A stretch of 64,000 nt of DNA, from positions 29,226-93,225 of the forward strand of contig CAJTGF010000013.1 of the NCBI GenBank assembly GCA_910575585.1. The letters run 5' to 3'. The translations under genes and the position numbers were made by a program. Position 1 is the first letter of the stretch; each line of letters begins with the position of its first letter. The notes beneath the pieces were generated by a model. That model was not told the origin of the DNA and did not search any database. It saw nothing but the letters and a program-made list of their open reading frames with translations. Source of the DNA: Clostridiaceae bacterium (GTDB lineage Bacteria; Bacillota; Clostridia; Lachnospirales; Lachnospiraceae). Shown in pieces: positions 51,091 to 60,499 of this stretch.

Positions 51091-54036
51091 ATGAAGGACA
51101 AAAGGGAATTTCTCGCCCCGGGGAAGGAATTGATCCTGGGAGGGGGCAGGTACGCCATCGAGGGCGTGGAGGGATGGGGAGGCAGCGCCGTGGTCTATCG
51201 GGCCTCTTATGAGGACGGGCTGAACCAGGGGTGCAGACATCACGTGTTTATTAAGGAACTGTTTCCCTGGGACGAAAAGGGAGGGATCTATCGGGACCGG
51301 GAGGGCAGGATCTGCAGCAGGGAGGACAGGCGGCAATGGCTGGAGCGATGCAGACAGAGTTTCTATCAGGGCAACCAGGCGAATCTGGAGCTTTTGAGAA
51401 AAGCGCCGGAGAAGGTGTCGGGAAACGTCAATTCGTTTGAGGCTTACGGCACCTTTTATTCTGTGCTGGCCATCCATGGAGGCAATAATCTGGAACAGAT
51501 CGTAGAGCTGGGGCTGGCGGAGAGGTCTTTAAAGTGGACGGCTCTGGTGATGCTGAAAGTGCTGGACGCGTTGGCGTGCTTTCATGAAAACGGGCTTCTA
51601 CACCTGGATATCAGCCCGGACAACATCCTGCTTTTGCCGGAACGGGCCATGCTGATCGATTATAACAGTGTCTGGGACAGGAAACAGGCGGACGGAGGGG
51701 TTTGTTATCTCTGTGAAAAAGAGGGATACTCGGCTCCGGAGGTGCGGCTTAGGACCTTTTCCGACATCGGGCCTGCCACGGATCTGTATTCCGTCTGCGC
51801 GGTATGGTTTTTTATGGCCGCCGGCTATCGCCTTACCGATAAGGAGATCATGGGAAAAGGGCTTAGCCGCTGTTTTCCCAGGGACCATGAGATCTTTAAA
51901 GGAGAGCCGGAAACCGCCTGCTTTAAATTTATGCAGATCATGAAAAAAGGGCTCCATGTTCTGGCCCGGAAACGGTACGGTTCCGTGGAGCAGCTTTACG
52001 GGGAAATAAAGGAGCTTCTTTTAAGGATCGACGGAAAAGGGATCTCCCACAGCGCTGCCTGGGAAAACAGCTGCCGGCGGTTTAAAGGGTATAAAGGCGT
52101 GGGAGAGCGGTATTTGGAGCGGCATATCCGGATGGAGGAGGGGAAGGGACAGGAAAAGCGGGTCCTGACCCAAAAGCAGTGCCTAAGCAGGCTGGAGTCA
52201 GGGGGACTTATGCTGCTGGCAGGGCCTGGGGGCATGGGAAAGACCAGGCTTTTGATGCAGGTGTGGGGGGAAGCGGTAAAACGCTATACTCCTTTTATGC
52301 CTGTGGTCATGTATGTGCCTCTGGCCGATTACCAGGAGACAAAGGAAAAGACTTTTTATATCCGCCACTATCTGGCCCGCCGTCTGTTTCTGCTGGACGA
52401 ACATGGACCGGACCTTGTGGAGAAAATCTTGGATGAGGAAAGGGGATGGACGCTTTTGCTCCTTCTGGACGGTCTCAATGAGGCGGGGCCGGGCCGGGGA
52501 GGGCTGGTGAAAGAGATCGAGGAGCTGGGAAGAAAGCCAAAAGTGGGGATTTTGGTCACAGACCGGTCAGACTCTGTGAAAAAGTACGGGCTTTATGATT
52601 TTTCGACGGCTTGGCTCCTTCCACTGACAGGATCCGCGGTTGAGGAGGCATTGGAGGCAAAGGGGATCGGGTGTCCGAAGCATAAGGGACTGAAAGCCCT
52701 GCTGACCAACCCCATGATGCTGGTTCTCTATGAGGAGACCATGGAGATGGCATTGGAAAGCGGGCGGAAGGTGGAGGATAACAGGCTCTCGTACGCTGCC
52801 GATACACCGGATACCCTGGTTGGCCTGTACCTGGACGGCCTGTGGGAGAAAGAACAGAGGCTGTCGGCAGGCGACGTGGCCAGGCAGCTTAGGTGCGGCT
52901 ATCTGATCGATCATCTTCTGCCGGATATGGCGGCGGAGATGAAGAGCAAAAAGAAGACGGTCCTTACGCTTAAGGAGGTTTCCAGGCTGACAGACCGAAG
53001 CTACGCCGCTTTGAGCCAGAACGCGTTTTGCAGGGCTTTTCCTGTGTACAGGGGGAAATCCAGGGTGATGCTCATGGACATCAGGGATAAAAACGAGTGG
53101 TTTGATTACGGGGTGACAGAGCAGCTGTGGGAGAGACTGAACCTGGTGACGAAAAGCGAGGACGGCAATTATGGCCTGGTCCACGATAATTTCCTGGACT
53201 ATCTGGCGGCTGCGGGCATGGCCAACCGAAAGAAGGTGGGAAAATATGTAAGGCGGGAGCAGGGTATAAAAGCCGGGGCAGCGGCAATTCTTGGTACGGC
53301 GCTGATTTTGGGAGGCGGATGGGCTGTGAAACGGTGGGAAGCGGTCCAACAGGCAGAGAGCGGATATGCGGCCCAGACCACCCCGGAACTTTTGGAGGCT
53401 TTAAAGCAGATGGCTCTCAATGTTGGAGCTTTGGGGATGCAGCTTGACATACAGAGACAGATCCTTGAGGAGGCAGGGAAACGGGAGGTTTTGGAGGGAG
53501 ACCGTAAGGCCCTGAACGCTTTTTTTGATTACAGCAGCCGGAAGCAGGAGATGGCCGCCGGGTATGTACTTGGCAGGGATGAGGGGGAGCGGTGGCTGTC
53601 CCGGATCAAGGAGGCGGAGCCTGACTTTCCCTGGGAAGCTTTGGAAAGCCTGTACGCCAGGACGTATGCCATGGACGGGATCGCCCAAAATGGGTTGGAG
53701 CATTTGGAGGAACGTCTGGGGCAGAAGGCGGTTCCCTATTCGGATAAGGAGAGAATGATAGAAGTTTATGAGCGGTATCTGGAGGTTTACGGGGAGGTGG
53801 CCTGCAGGGAGATGAATTTGGTTGTGGGGTGCGTAGAGCCTCAGGCGGCCGGGGATGTGTGGGAAGCCGTGGAGATGACGGCGGTATTTTCCGGGTATAT
53901 CCGTCAGTTTCCTTATGAGGGGGAGAATAGGGACGAGCTGGAGCGGTATCTGCGGTCGGCTAAGGAGGAACTGAAGGATTGTGAGAGGGAGATGAAGGTT
54001 TTGGGGTTTGAGATTGGGGTGGATCCGGCAGGTTAA
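51091..54036 (+). CDS. Protein kinase - STAND/NACHT NTPase - membrane fusion protein
   Basis: A 981-residue protein after AAGGAG. Kinase domain, about 10-320: Gly-loop EGWGGSAVVYRAS, Lys in HVFIKELFPW, catalytic loop LLHLDISPDNILLL, DFG replaced by IDYN, then GYSAPEVRL. NTPase domain, about 350-640: Walker A GPGGMGKT at residues 378-385, Walker B LLLLLDGLNEAG, and the downstream LLTNPMMLVLYEE as in NACHT/STAND proteins. One membrane helix at about 727-745 (KAGAAAILGTALILGGGWAV) and a helical C-terminal domain on the other side. The layout suggests a sensor outside or at the membrane, with ATP-driven oligomerisation and kinase output inside. The non-canonical HLD and DYN motifs leave catalytic activity uncertain. 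Confidence 0.85.
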   Translation: MKDKREFLAPGKELILGGGRYAIEGVEGWGGSAVVYRASYEDGLNQGCRHHVFIKELFPWDEKGGIYRDREGRICSREDRRQWLERCRQSFYQGNQANLELLRKAPEKVSGNVNSFEAYGTFYSVLAIHGGNNLEQIVELGLAERSLKWTALVMLKVLDALACFHENGLLHLDISPDNILLLPERAMLIDYNSVWDRKQADGGVCYLCEKEGYSAPEVRLRTFSDIGPATDLYSVCAVWFFMAAGYRLTDKEIMGKGLSRCFPRDHEIFKGEPETACFKFMQIMKKGLHVLARKRYGSVEQLYGEIKELLLRIDGKGISHSAAWENSCRRFKGYKGVGERYLERHIRMEEGKGQEKRVLTQKQCLSRLESGGLMLLAGPGGMGKTRLLMQVWGEAVKRYTPFMPVVMYVPLADYQETKEKTFYIRHYLARRLFLLDEHGPDLVEKILDEERGWTLLLLLDGLNEAGPGRGGLVKEIEELGRKPKVGILVTDRSDSVKKYGLYDFSTAWLLPLTGSAVEEALEAKGIGCPKHKGLKALLTNPMMLVLYEETMEMALESGRKVEDNRLSYAADTPDTLVGLYLDGLWEKEQRLSAGDVARQLRCGYLIDHLLPDMAAEMKSKKKTVLTLKEVSRLTDRSYAALSQNAFCRAFPVYRGKSRVMLMDIRDKNEWFDYGVTEQLWERLNLVTKSEDGNYGLVHDNFLDYLAAAGMANRKKVGKYVRREQGIKAGAAAILGTALILGGGWAVKRWEAVQQAESGYAAQTTPELLEALKQMALNVGALGMQLDIQRQILEEAGKREVLEGDRKALNAFFDYSSRKQEMAAGYVLGRDEGERWLSRIKEAEPDFPWEALESLYARTYAMDGIAQNGLEHLEERLGQKAVPYSDKERMIEVYERYLEVYGEVACREMNLVVGCVEPQAAGDVWEAVEMTAVFSGYIRQFPYEGENRDELERYLRSAKEELKDCEREMKVLGFEIGVDPAG

Positions 54037-54103
54037 GGGGGTATAAATAATTTGTTGTATTGTTAAGTCGAAGTTGTGGTGAGCCCGTGAGAATCCGTCT
54101 GCT

Positions 54104-54216
54104 GTCCGGGTTCAGATATGCCGAACATTCCGATGAGCCCCCAAAGCAGAAAACACTCGGGGTTGGGCCCTCCTGTTTTTTTGGGTCTCATCTCCATGGC
54201 ATATCTGAACCCGGAC
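54104..54216. repeat. Extragenic palindromic repeat R, copy 2
   Basis: Perfect 19-bp arms (54104-54122, GTCCGGGTTCAGATATGCC, and its complement at 54198-54216). The interior pairs further through GATGAG/CTCATC. It resembles copy 1 base for base over most of the core and lies in the 317-bp gap between the kinase gene and the next gene. Confidence 0.75.
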
Positions 54217-54353
54217 GGGACCGCCTCTCTCTTCGGCCTGCCACTACGCCGCCTCATCTAAACAACAATAAAACGAAATCGAAGCTCCAGTTTATCCGGA
54301 TTACGAAATAAGGAAATATATGAAATCACAGATCATAACAGAGAGGAGAAATA

Positions 54354-55187
54354 GTGATAAAGATGAAGACATTACTGCGTGCCATCATAGGTGGAAGAGA
54401 AGACGTAAGCAGGACAGGAAGAGGAAACGGATCAAATACCGCAGCGATCTTGGTGGGCGTGTGTCTTTGCATGTGTCTTTACCTTTGGGGATGCGGCCTG
54501 GGGGGATATGGGAAGGACTTTGAGGAGCGGAAAGCAATCATTGACGATTACAAAGGCATTATCCTGGCCAGGGATCAGGACAACGCCAGGTTTGATCAGG
54601 CGCTTTTGGTGCTGGAACAGTATGTGGAGGATCCGGGAGCAGAGAAAAAGGAGGAGGCGTCCGCGGCTTTCTGGGAGATCGCGGATCAGATGGAGGCGGA
54701 GAGCCAGGGATTTGTACCCTATCAGGTGTCTGAGGATATGGAAAAGCTGCTAACAAATCAGGGGATCAGTGTGGTGGAATATGAATCCGCAGCGGATCTA
54801 AGGTACACGGAGTTGGAGGATCACATCCAGAGTCTTACTTTTCTGGGATTTTATCTTGAGGTCTCGGACATGGATCAGATGGCCATGGAAGATCTGGCGG
54901 CAGCGGTGGAGCGGTATCAGGCTTACCAGAAGGTGCAGAGGGCTTACTGCTATACGGAGATCAATTATTGGTTCGCGCCCTGGGGGGAGAAGGAACGGGA
55001 ATATCTTGAGGAGCAGATTCTTGGTCAGCTGCAATCTTTTGAAGCGGAGAATGGGACGTGGGAGCATGACCGGGATGCGGTGGAGGAAAAGCTGAACGGG
55101 TATTTGGATGAGCTGGAGGGATTGGTTGATGGGCTGGCGGAGTTTGTAGGGGAGTCTTCGGAGCGGTTGTATGAGATGATGGAGTGA
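54354..55187 (+). CDS. Lipoprotein-like helical protein of the kinase operon
   Basis: A 277-residue protein; GTG 54354 has AGGAG at five bases, ATG 54363 being the alternative. After a basic start comes a hydrophobic stretch (AAILVGVCLCMCLYLWGC) ending in a lipobox-like LWGC (Cys 47), preceded by an unusually long N-terminal region. The rest is acidic and helical (FDQALLVLEQYVEDPG, YLEEQILGQLQSFEAENG) with no recognised domain. Probably membrane-anchored on the outside. Its position behind the kinase fusion suggests a partner of that protein's external domain. Confidence 0.6.
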   Translation: MIKMKTLLRAIIGGREDVSRTGRGNGSNTAAILVGVCLCMCLYLWGCGLGGYGKDFEERKAIIDDYKGIILARDQDNARFDQALLVLEQYVEDPGAEKKEEASAAFWEIADQMEAESQGFVPYQVSEDMEKLLTNQGISVVEYESAADLRYTELEDHIQSLTFLGFYLEVSDMDQMAMEDLAAAVERYQAYQKVQRAYCYTEINYWFAPWGEKEREYLEEQILGQLQSFEAENGTWEHDRDAVEEKLNGYLDELEGLVDGLAEFVGESSERLYEMME

Positions 55188-55217
55188 GAATTTAGACAAG
55201 GATTTAAATTAGGTTAT

Positions 55218-55257
55218 CCGGATAGGTTTTGTTAAGCCTGTCCGGTTTTTATTTTTT
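55218..55257 (+). terminator. Terminator of the kinase operon
   Basis: CCGGATAGG pairs with CCTGTCCGG (55218-55245, one mismatch), followed by TTTTTATTTTTT. Confidence 0.8.
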
Positions 55258-55456
55258 AGGGATTTGTTCTTTATGGATATGGAAAGAAGTTGCAGAAAAA
55301 GAGGGAGGACATACATATAATCTGATTTGTATTAAGACAAGCATAACTGTTAGGAGGATGATGAATCAGTGATACCAAAAGACGAAAAAACGTTATATTT
55401 AAATTGCATATACGTTGTTCACATGATACAATGGATTTATGTCGAATTTTAGCAGA

Positions 55457-55609
55457 ATGTACTCTCGGAGTCTCTTTGTGCCTGATTATATGAGATGATT
55501 TTTTGTCAGATATGCATAAATTTATGAGGCGTACGTGGATTAAATTTATGTGCATATGACGGAAAATCATCCACAAAGGCAGGTGCAAGAGAGATTCCGA
55601 GAGTACATC
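55457..55609. repeat. Palindromic element P, copy 2 (inverted), upstream of the Hsp70/dynamin operon
   Basis: A 153-bp near-palindrome. Its left arm (TGTACTCTCGGAGTCTCTTT) is the reverse complement of the right arm of copy 1, and its right arm (AGAGATTCCGAGAGTACATC) the reverse complement of copy 1's left arm. It ends 22 bp before the first gene of the second operon, the same distance as copy 1. Confidence 0.85.
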
Positions 55610-55631
55610 AGAAGACAAAGGAGGTATTAAT

Positions 55632-56591
55632 ATGGATCAAAGGGAGCAGGCATCATCAAGTTCTGATTTTGTGCAGGTGCTATGTCTGGAAGAAGAGATT
55701 GCGGCTTTGGAGCAAAACATTATAACCGCGAAAGAGAAGCTGGAACATTTGGAGAGTGAGTTTAGGATTACAGAGAAAAAGAAAACAGAAACAGAAGCCC
55801 AGATAACAATGATCATGAAAAAAGTGGAGGAAAAAGACCAGGAGCTACGCCAAAAGATCAGGCTTCACATGGAAAAGAAGGATGGTCTGGAAAAGAAATG
55901 CGGGGATCTAGATGCAAGATACGCTCGATTATCCGAGGATTTAAATGAGCTATCCAAAACTCTGCAGGATAAAAATGACGAATTAAAAAAAGTGACGGAT
56001 GAATTGATCATTGCAAAACGTGAAAAAAGAATTGTTACTAAAAAGAGGAGATTTGTGTCAAGGGCAGTTATGGTCTCACTGATTGCTGTTATACTTTTTG
56101 GCTGGTTCTTTTTTAATGGAGAGGTTTCTTCGTGGGAGCGCATGTATGATGAGGTTAGAGAGCAAAGAAACGAGAGTCTTGAAAAACTTTCTGAGATAGA
56201 AACCTATATAAGTCCTGCTGTGATCAAAGTAAACAGCGTGTATAACTCTGGCGTAGGAAGTTTTAAAATAAGTGATGATTTGAAATCGTCTGAAATGCGG
56301 TATTTGCAGTTTGATCTTAATGTGTATTTTTCAGATGACAGTATAAAAGAAGCAACCATCTATTTGGATATATATAAACCAGATGGTTCACTGGATTCTT
56401 CTTCTAATAGCCCTTCAGGGCATACAACCTCTTTTGATGTGAAGGGGACAGGAAACGTGGATTTTGGCTGGGGAAATTCATTCTATAGCACTTATCCGGC
56501 GGGGATTTATCGGGTTGATTTTATTTATCAAGGTGTAATCATCCATTCTCAAAAAGTGGAAATAAAGTCGTCAAGAATAAAACTATCATAA
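55632..56591 (+). CDS. Coiled-coil membrane protein with external beta domain
   Basis: A 319-residue protein after AAAGGAGG. Residues 10-135 form a long coiled coil (LEEEIAALEQNIITAKEKLE and similar heptads), followed by a basic patch and one membrane helix at about 145-163 (RAVMVSLIAVILFGWFFF). The outer part has a short helix and a beta-rich domain (LKSSEMRYLQFDLNVYFSDD, AGIYRVDFIYQGVIIHSQKV) like an Ig/C2-type sandwich. It is the first gene of the operon and the only one with a membrane span, so it probably anchors the complex. I do not recognise the family. Confidence 0.7.
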   Translation: MDQREQASSSSDFVQVLCLEEEIAALEQNIITAKEKLEHLESEFRITEKKKTETEAQITMIMKKVEEKDQELRQKIRLHMEKKDGLEKKCGDLDARYARLSEDLNELSKTLQDKNDELKKVTDELIIAKREKRIVTKKRRFVSRAVMVSLIAVILFGWFFFNGEVSSWERMYDEVREQRNESLEKLSEIETYISPAVIKVNSVYNSGVGSFKISDDLKSSEMRYLQFDLNVYFSDDSIKEATIYLDIYKPDGSLDSSSNSPSGHTTSFDVKGTGNVDFGWGNSFYSTYPAGIYRVDFIYQGVIIHSQKVEIKSSRIKLS

Positions 56592-56602
56592 AGGAGGAAG
56601 AG

Positions 56603-57727
56603 ATGACAAAGGAAAAGGGAAGATTTTATGCAGAAGATGAGTTTCGCGACATGGATGGGATGTTATTGGAAACAAACAGTGAGATTATGAAAAAGGCAGG
56701 TGAGATATGGGAGATCTTAGGGAAGCGGGACCATGCGGTCAGCAGTCTGCGAAAGGCATACAGTCTGGTTGTGGAAGCTTTAAAAGAGAAAGATGAAGAG
56801 CTGCAAATGAAGAAAACCCTATTAGAGAAGGAGGAGCAGGAAAAGCAGGGATGGATAGATAAATACCGTGTACTGCAGGAACAGAACAAAACACTGGAAG
56901 AAAAACTCAATGGGGCCAAACAGGAAAAGGAAATGCTGCAAAACCGTATCCGTCAGCTAGAACAGTATCAAACGCTGCAAGAAGAGTTTGAACAGATTCG
57001 GCGGGACTGCAATCAGCATTATACAGACGCGAAACATGACAGGGACGAAGCAAGGTCCGAATTAAAACAGTGCCGGGAGGAATTGGAAAAAGAAACAGAA
57101 AAGGTGATACATCTGCAGGAAACGCTGGAAGAGGAAATAAGGCAGAGGGAAGATAAAGAAAGAGAAGTGGGGCAGCTGAATTCACAATTGCTTGAGAAAG
57201 AAAAAGAGATCCATACCCTTAAGGAGATAAAACAGCAATACAGATGGCAAAGGCAGAAGATGCCGATTCTTATGGGGGTGTTTGATGCTTATAGCGCCAT
57301 TATGGAGAAAAGGGATCAACTTCCCAGGGAATTTTTTGAATGTCTTCAAAAGGCTATGCCTGTGGATGATTTTGATCGTTTTGTATCCGCGGCTTTAAAT
57401 CGGTCCTTTCCCATCTCCTGCTATCTGTCTCTTAAGTCTTTTATTGCCGTATCCGGCAGCGGACAGGTGCCGGAGAAAGCGATGAAGGAGGCTCTTCGCT
57501 GTTCGGACCGGCTGTTAGAGGAAGTATTTGTTTTTGGGAGTGAATATTTTAAAGAAGAAAAACTCTTTCGGATCGAACTTGAGAAAGGGGACCCATTTGA
57601 GGATGATGTATGTACGTACATCAATGGAAGGGGAGGAATGTACGGAGATATAGCGGATGTGTGGCTTCATGGATTGCGTGATGAAAAGGATGATAGAATA
57701 TATCATTCCTATGTGGAGGGAGAATGA
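56603..57727 (+). CDS. Long coiled-coil protein with C-terminal globular domain
   Basis: A 374-residue cytosolic protein after AAAGGAGGAAG. A helical N-terminal part, then a coiled coil from about 50 to 230 (EKDEELQMKKTLLEKEEQEK, RQREDKEREVGQLNSQLLEK), then a globular domain of about 140 residues (KMPILMGVFDAYSAIMEKRD, SGQVPEKAMKEALRCSDRLL, DPFEDDVCTYINGRGGMYGD). A long coiled coil plus small C-terminal domain next to an Hsp70-like gene recalls GrpE, but I see no real GrpE sequence match. Its stop overlaps the most upstream start of the next gene (ATGA). Confidence 0.65.
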   Translation: MTKEKGRFYAEDEFRDMDGMLLETNSEIMKKAGEIWEILGKRDHAVSSLRKAYSLVVEALKEKDEELQMKKTLLEKEEQEKQGWIDKYRVLQEQNKTLEEKLNGAKQEKEMLQNRIRQLEQYQTLQEEFEQIRRDCNQHYTDAKHDRDEARSELKQCREELEKETEKVIHLQETLEEEIRQREDKEREVGQLNSQLLEKEKEIHTLKEIKQQYRWQRQKMPILMGVFDAYSAIMEKRDQLPREFFECLQKAMPVDDFDRFVSAALNRSFPISCYLSLKSFIAVSGSGQVPEKAMKEALRCSDRLLEEVFVFGSEYFKEEKLFRIELEKGDPFEDDVCTYINGRGGMYGDIADVWLHGLRDEKDDRIYHSYVEGE

Positions 57728-60471
57728 TCATGTTGGTAGTAAAAGAAGCGTATTTGACAAGGACACAGGCGGAGCGTATTGGGGCAAAGATGGATAAAAC
57801 GGTATTTGGGCAGGATAAGAGGAAGCAGGAAGCCGAGAATGCGGCAAGGGCTATGTACGAAACTCCATATTTTCCCCTTTATGAAAAAACGGATAGAAAG
57901 GTTCCTGCGGCTTATTATTTTACAGACCAGGAGGTGATCATTCCCGCCGGCTTAAATGAGTTAAGGAAAAAGATTTATGGGGAGTGGAGCCGTTTGGATC
58001 TGGAAAAAAGAATGTATCCTGCCGCAACCAATGAGCAGACCGGGCGGCTGCGTTCCTATCTAAGTCAATTTATAAAGTCGGATGGAACAATGACAGAACC
58101 AGCGTTTCGTTTCCTGGCTTTATTTGATTATCTGGTGTTCAGGGAAGGCTTTCAGTGGAAGCAATATAAGCTTTTATTTCGGTATTCAGGAAATTCTGAA
58201 AGCCATTCGCTTCCGGTATGGAGTTACTCTTTTAAAGACAGGAAGGATCCTTTAGATAGATGGGGCGATCTGTACCGGAACTATGGACTGGTTCCGGCTG
58301 ACGGAAAAATCTGTGACTGGCTCCATAACTTGAGTGCGGAAAATACCGTAACGCTTACAAAGGAACAGTATGAAAAGCTGAAAGAATGGTTTCGCCAAGG
58401 GGATCATCTGCGTCTGGGGAACAAATACTATGGTTTATCAGAGAGGATATTTGACAATGGCCAATGCTGGGATGTGTTTGAGAAGTCACAGCCGGATGTA
58501 AAAAAGATCCGCTGTCTGTTTCCGGATGGGGAATGGCTTAGCGCTCTGGCGCCTTGGGAGTCGGAGAATGTGAAAAGCATCATGGACGGGGGACAGGTGG
58601 TCATTGATTTTGGTACAAAAAGTACAGTAGCCGTGATCAGTGATCCCATAAAAGGAAGCTTTTATGTGCTTAAACCTAAGAAGGGATATACCGGGGGAAG
58701 TCCTCTGCATGCTACGGTACTGAAATTTGGCGATCTGGATGCATTTTTGGAAGCCTACACAGGGGAGGAGGGAAGACCGGATACCTGCTGGGAGGATGTC
58801 TCTATTGATAACTCATCCCGGGTAAACGGAAATTCGGATTCGGCTTTAGGGATATTCCGCGGGCTGAAACAATGGATGATGGATCCCAATTCAGGGGGCG
58901 CTGTGTTGCGCCAAAAGGGCGCTCCTGATAAGCCGGTCTTTTTAAGTACATATGGTTCCAAGGAAAACACGGTGGATCCGGTGGAGCTATACGCCTACTA
59001 TTTGGGGCTGTATGCCAATAACAATCAAGACAACAAGATTTTTATGAGATACCGATTGTCTTTTTCCGTCACGTGCCCTAAGCAGGTTCAAGATAGGATG
59101 GGGGAGAGTTTTCGCCGGGGGCTTATGAAATCTCTGCCAGCCAGTATTATAAACAGCCATGAGAAGGAAAATTTTTCTGTTGAGTGTACCTGTTCTGAAC
59201 CTGCGGCTTACGCTGTATGTGTACTGGCCTGCATGGGGATGCCTAACCGGTTTCGAAACCGTTTCTTTTATGGGATCTTTGATTTCGGCGGAGGAACCTG
59301 CGATTTCAATTATGGGGTATGGGGATTGGAGCAGGATCAAAAGCTTCACAGAGACAAACATAAGATCTGGATGTTAGGCGACGGCGGGGATCCTTTTTTG
59401 GGTGGCGAAAATTTACTGGAACTTTTAGCGGTTCAGGTGTGCAGAGAGAAACAGAAATGGTTCAGGGAGCAGGGATATAAGATCTCCCGGCCCCGATGCT
59501 TTGAGGGAGATGATGAAGAATTCTTTTCCGCTTCTTTTGAAGCAGCCAATAATCTGGAATACCTTGTGGAACAGCTGCGGGATCCGGTTTGGGAAAAGCC
59601 TGACGATGACAAAGAGGAATTTGAGATCTACATATCAGGTCTGCTGCCTGAGAGAAAAAGCAATGGCAGCGGCGGCAGTAATAATAAAGACTCAGGATTG
59701 ACGATGAAACTTTTAAAAGCACCGCTGCTGAAGATGATTGTAAAACGTATCAACGAAGGTGTATGGGCGTTTTTCCATACGTTTTACCGAACGCTGGATG
59801 AACAGGGACAAAGAGAGGTTCCACAGCTGTGTGTGTTCCTGGCGGGGAGTTCCTGCCGTTCCAAACTGGTTAGAAAGATTTTTGAGAGATATATCAATGA
59901 GGAGGTGGATCACAGTCGGGTAAAAAGGGTGGATCTGTGCGACCCCATGGGTTCACCGGAATTTGAAGAGCGCGTTCCTTCGGATCTCTGGGATGAGGAC
60001 CAAATAGAAAAGATGGGAGCAAGGATCTCAAGACTTGGGGATCTGGACGGAAAAACCGGGGTTGCCTATGGACTGGCCTTATATGGAAAACAGGTGGATA
60101 TTGAGGACCGTTGTGTGAAAGACCGTCTTTGGTATTATCTGGGGACAAGAAACTTTTTCGATATTAAGATGCTCTGTGGAGCGCAGGGCGGCAGGCTGGT
60201 CATCGGGGAAAGCGTTCCTTTTGCCGTTTCTCAAGTTTGTGATCTGTATTACACGAAGATTCTTCCAAAGGACGGAGAATTAAGCGGCGCCAGAACCATT
60301 AGGCTCAATAGGCAGGATCTTCCCATGGAAGAAGATATGACTTGTTTTGTCAGGGCAAATAGTCAGACAGAGATCAGCATTTTCGCAGTTTTAGGAGATG
60401 ATCCCAAAAACCATGATCCAAAAGAGGAACTGATTTTTGATCTGCAGTCCGGACAATTCAAACATAAATAA
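57724..60471 (+). CDS. Hsp70/actin-fold ATPase (SrfB-like)
   Basis: A 915-residue protein; the start is 57724 or ATG 57730. A unique N-terminal region of about 290 residues precedes an actin-fold ATPase: phosphate-1 motif VVIDFGTKSTVAVISD near residue 292, phosphate-2 FYGIFDFGGGTCDFNYG near 517, and adenosine motif VFLAGSSCRSKLV near 700. Large insertions make it longer than DnaK (about 640), and there is no DnaK-type peptide-binding domain in sequence. Size and layout recall SrfB-type Hsp70 relatives, which lie beside a dynamin-like SrfC, as here. It is cytosolic; clients unknown. Confidence 0.78.
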   Translation: MIMLVVKEAYLTRTQAERIGAKMDKTVFGQDKRKQEAENAARAMYETPYFPLYEKTDRKVPAAYYFTDQEVIIPAGLNELRKKIYGEWSRLDLEKRMYPAATNEQTGRLRSYLSQFIKSDGTMTEPAFRFLALFDYLVFREGFQWKQYKLLFRYSGNSESHSLPVWSYSFKDRKDPLDRWGDLYRNYGLVPADGKICDWLHNLSAENTVTLTKEQYEKLKEWFRQGDHLRLGNKYYGLSERIFDNGQCWDVFEKSQPDVKKIRCLFPDGEWLSALAPWESENVKSIMDGGQVVIDFGTKSTVAVISDPIKGSFYVLKPKKGYTGGSPLHATVLKFGDLDAFLEAYTGEEGRPDTCWEDVSIDNSSRVNGNSDSALGIFRGLKQWMMDPNSGGAVLRQKGAPDKPVFLSTYGSKENTVDPVELYAYYLGLYANNNQDNKIFMRYRLSFSVTCPKQVQDRMGESFRRGLMKSLPASIINSHEKENFSVECTCSEPAAYAVCVLACMGMPNRFRNRFFYGIFDFGGGTCDFNYGVWGLEQDQKLHRDKHKIWMLGDGGDPFLGGENLLELLAVQVCREKQKWFREQGYKISRPRCFEGDDEEFFSASFEAANNLEYLVEQLRDPVWEKPDDDKEEFEIYISGLLPERKSNGSGGSNNKDSGLTMKLLKAPLLKMIVKRINEGVWAFFHTFYRTLDEQGQREVPQLCVFLAGSSCRSKLVRKIFERYINEEVDHSRVKRVDLCDPMGSPEFEERVPSDLWDEDQIEKMGARISRLGDLDGKTGVAYGLALYGKQVDIEDRCVKDRLWYYLGTRNFFDIKMLCGAQGGRLVIGESVPFAVSQVCDLYYTKILPKDGELSGARTIRLNRQDLPMEEDMTCFVRANSQTEISIFAVLGDDPKNHDPKEELIFDLQSGQFKHK

Positions 60472-60499
60472 CATTTAACAAGAGTAGGAGGAAAACATT

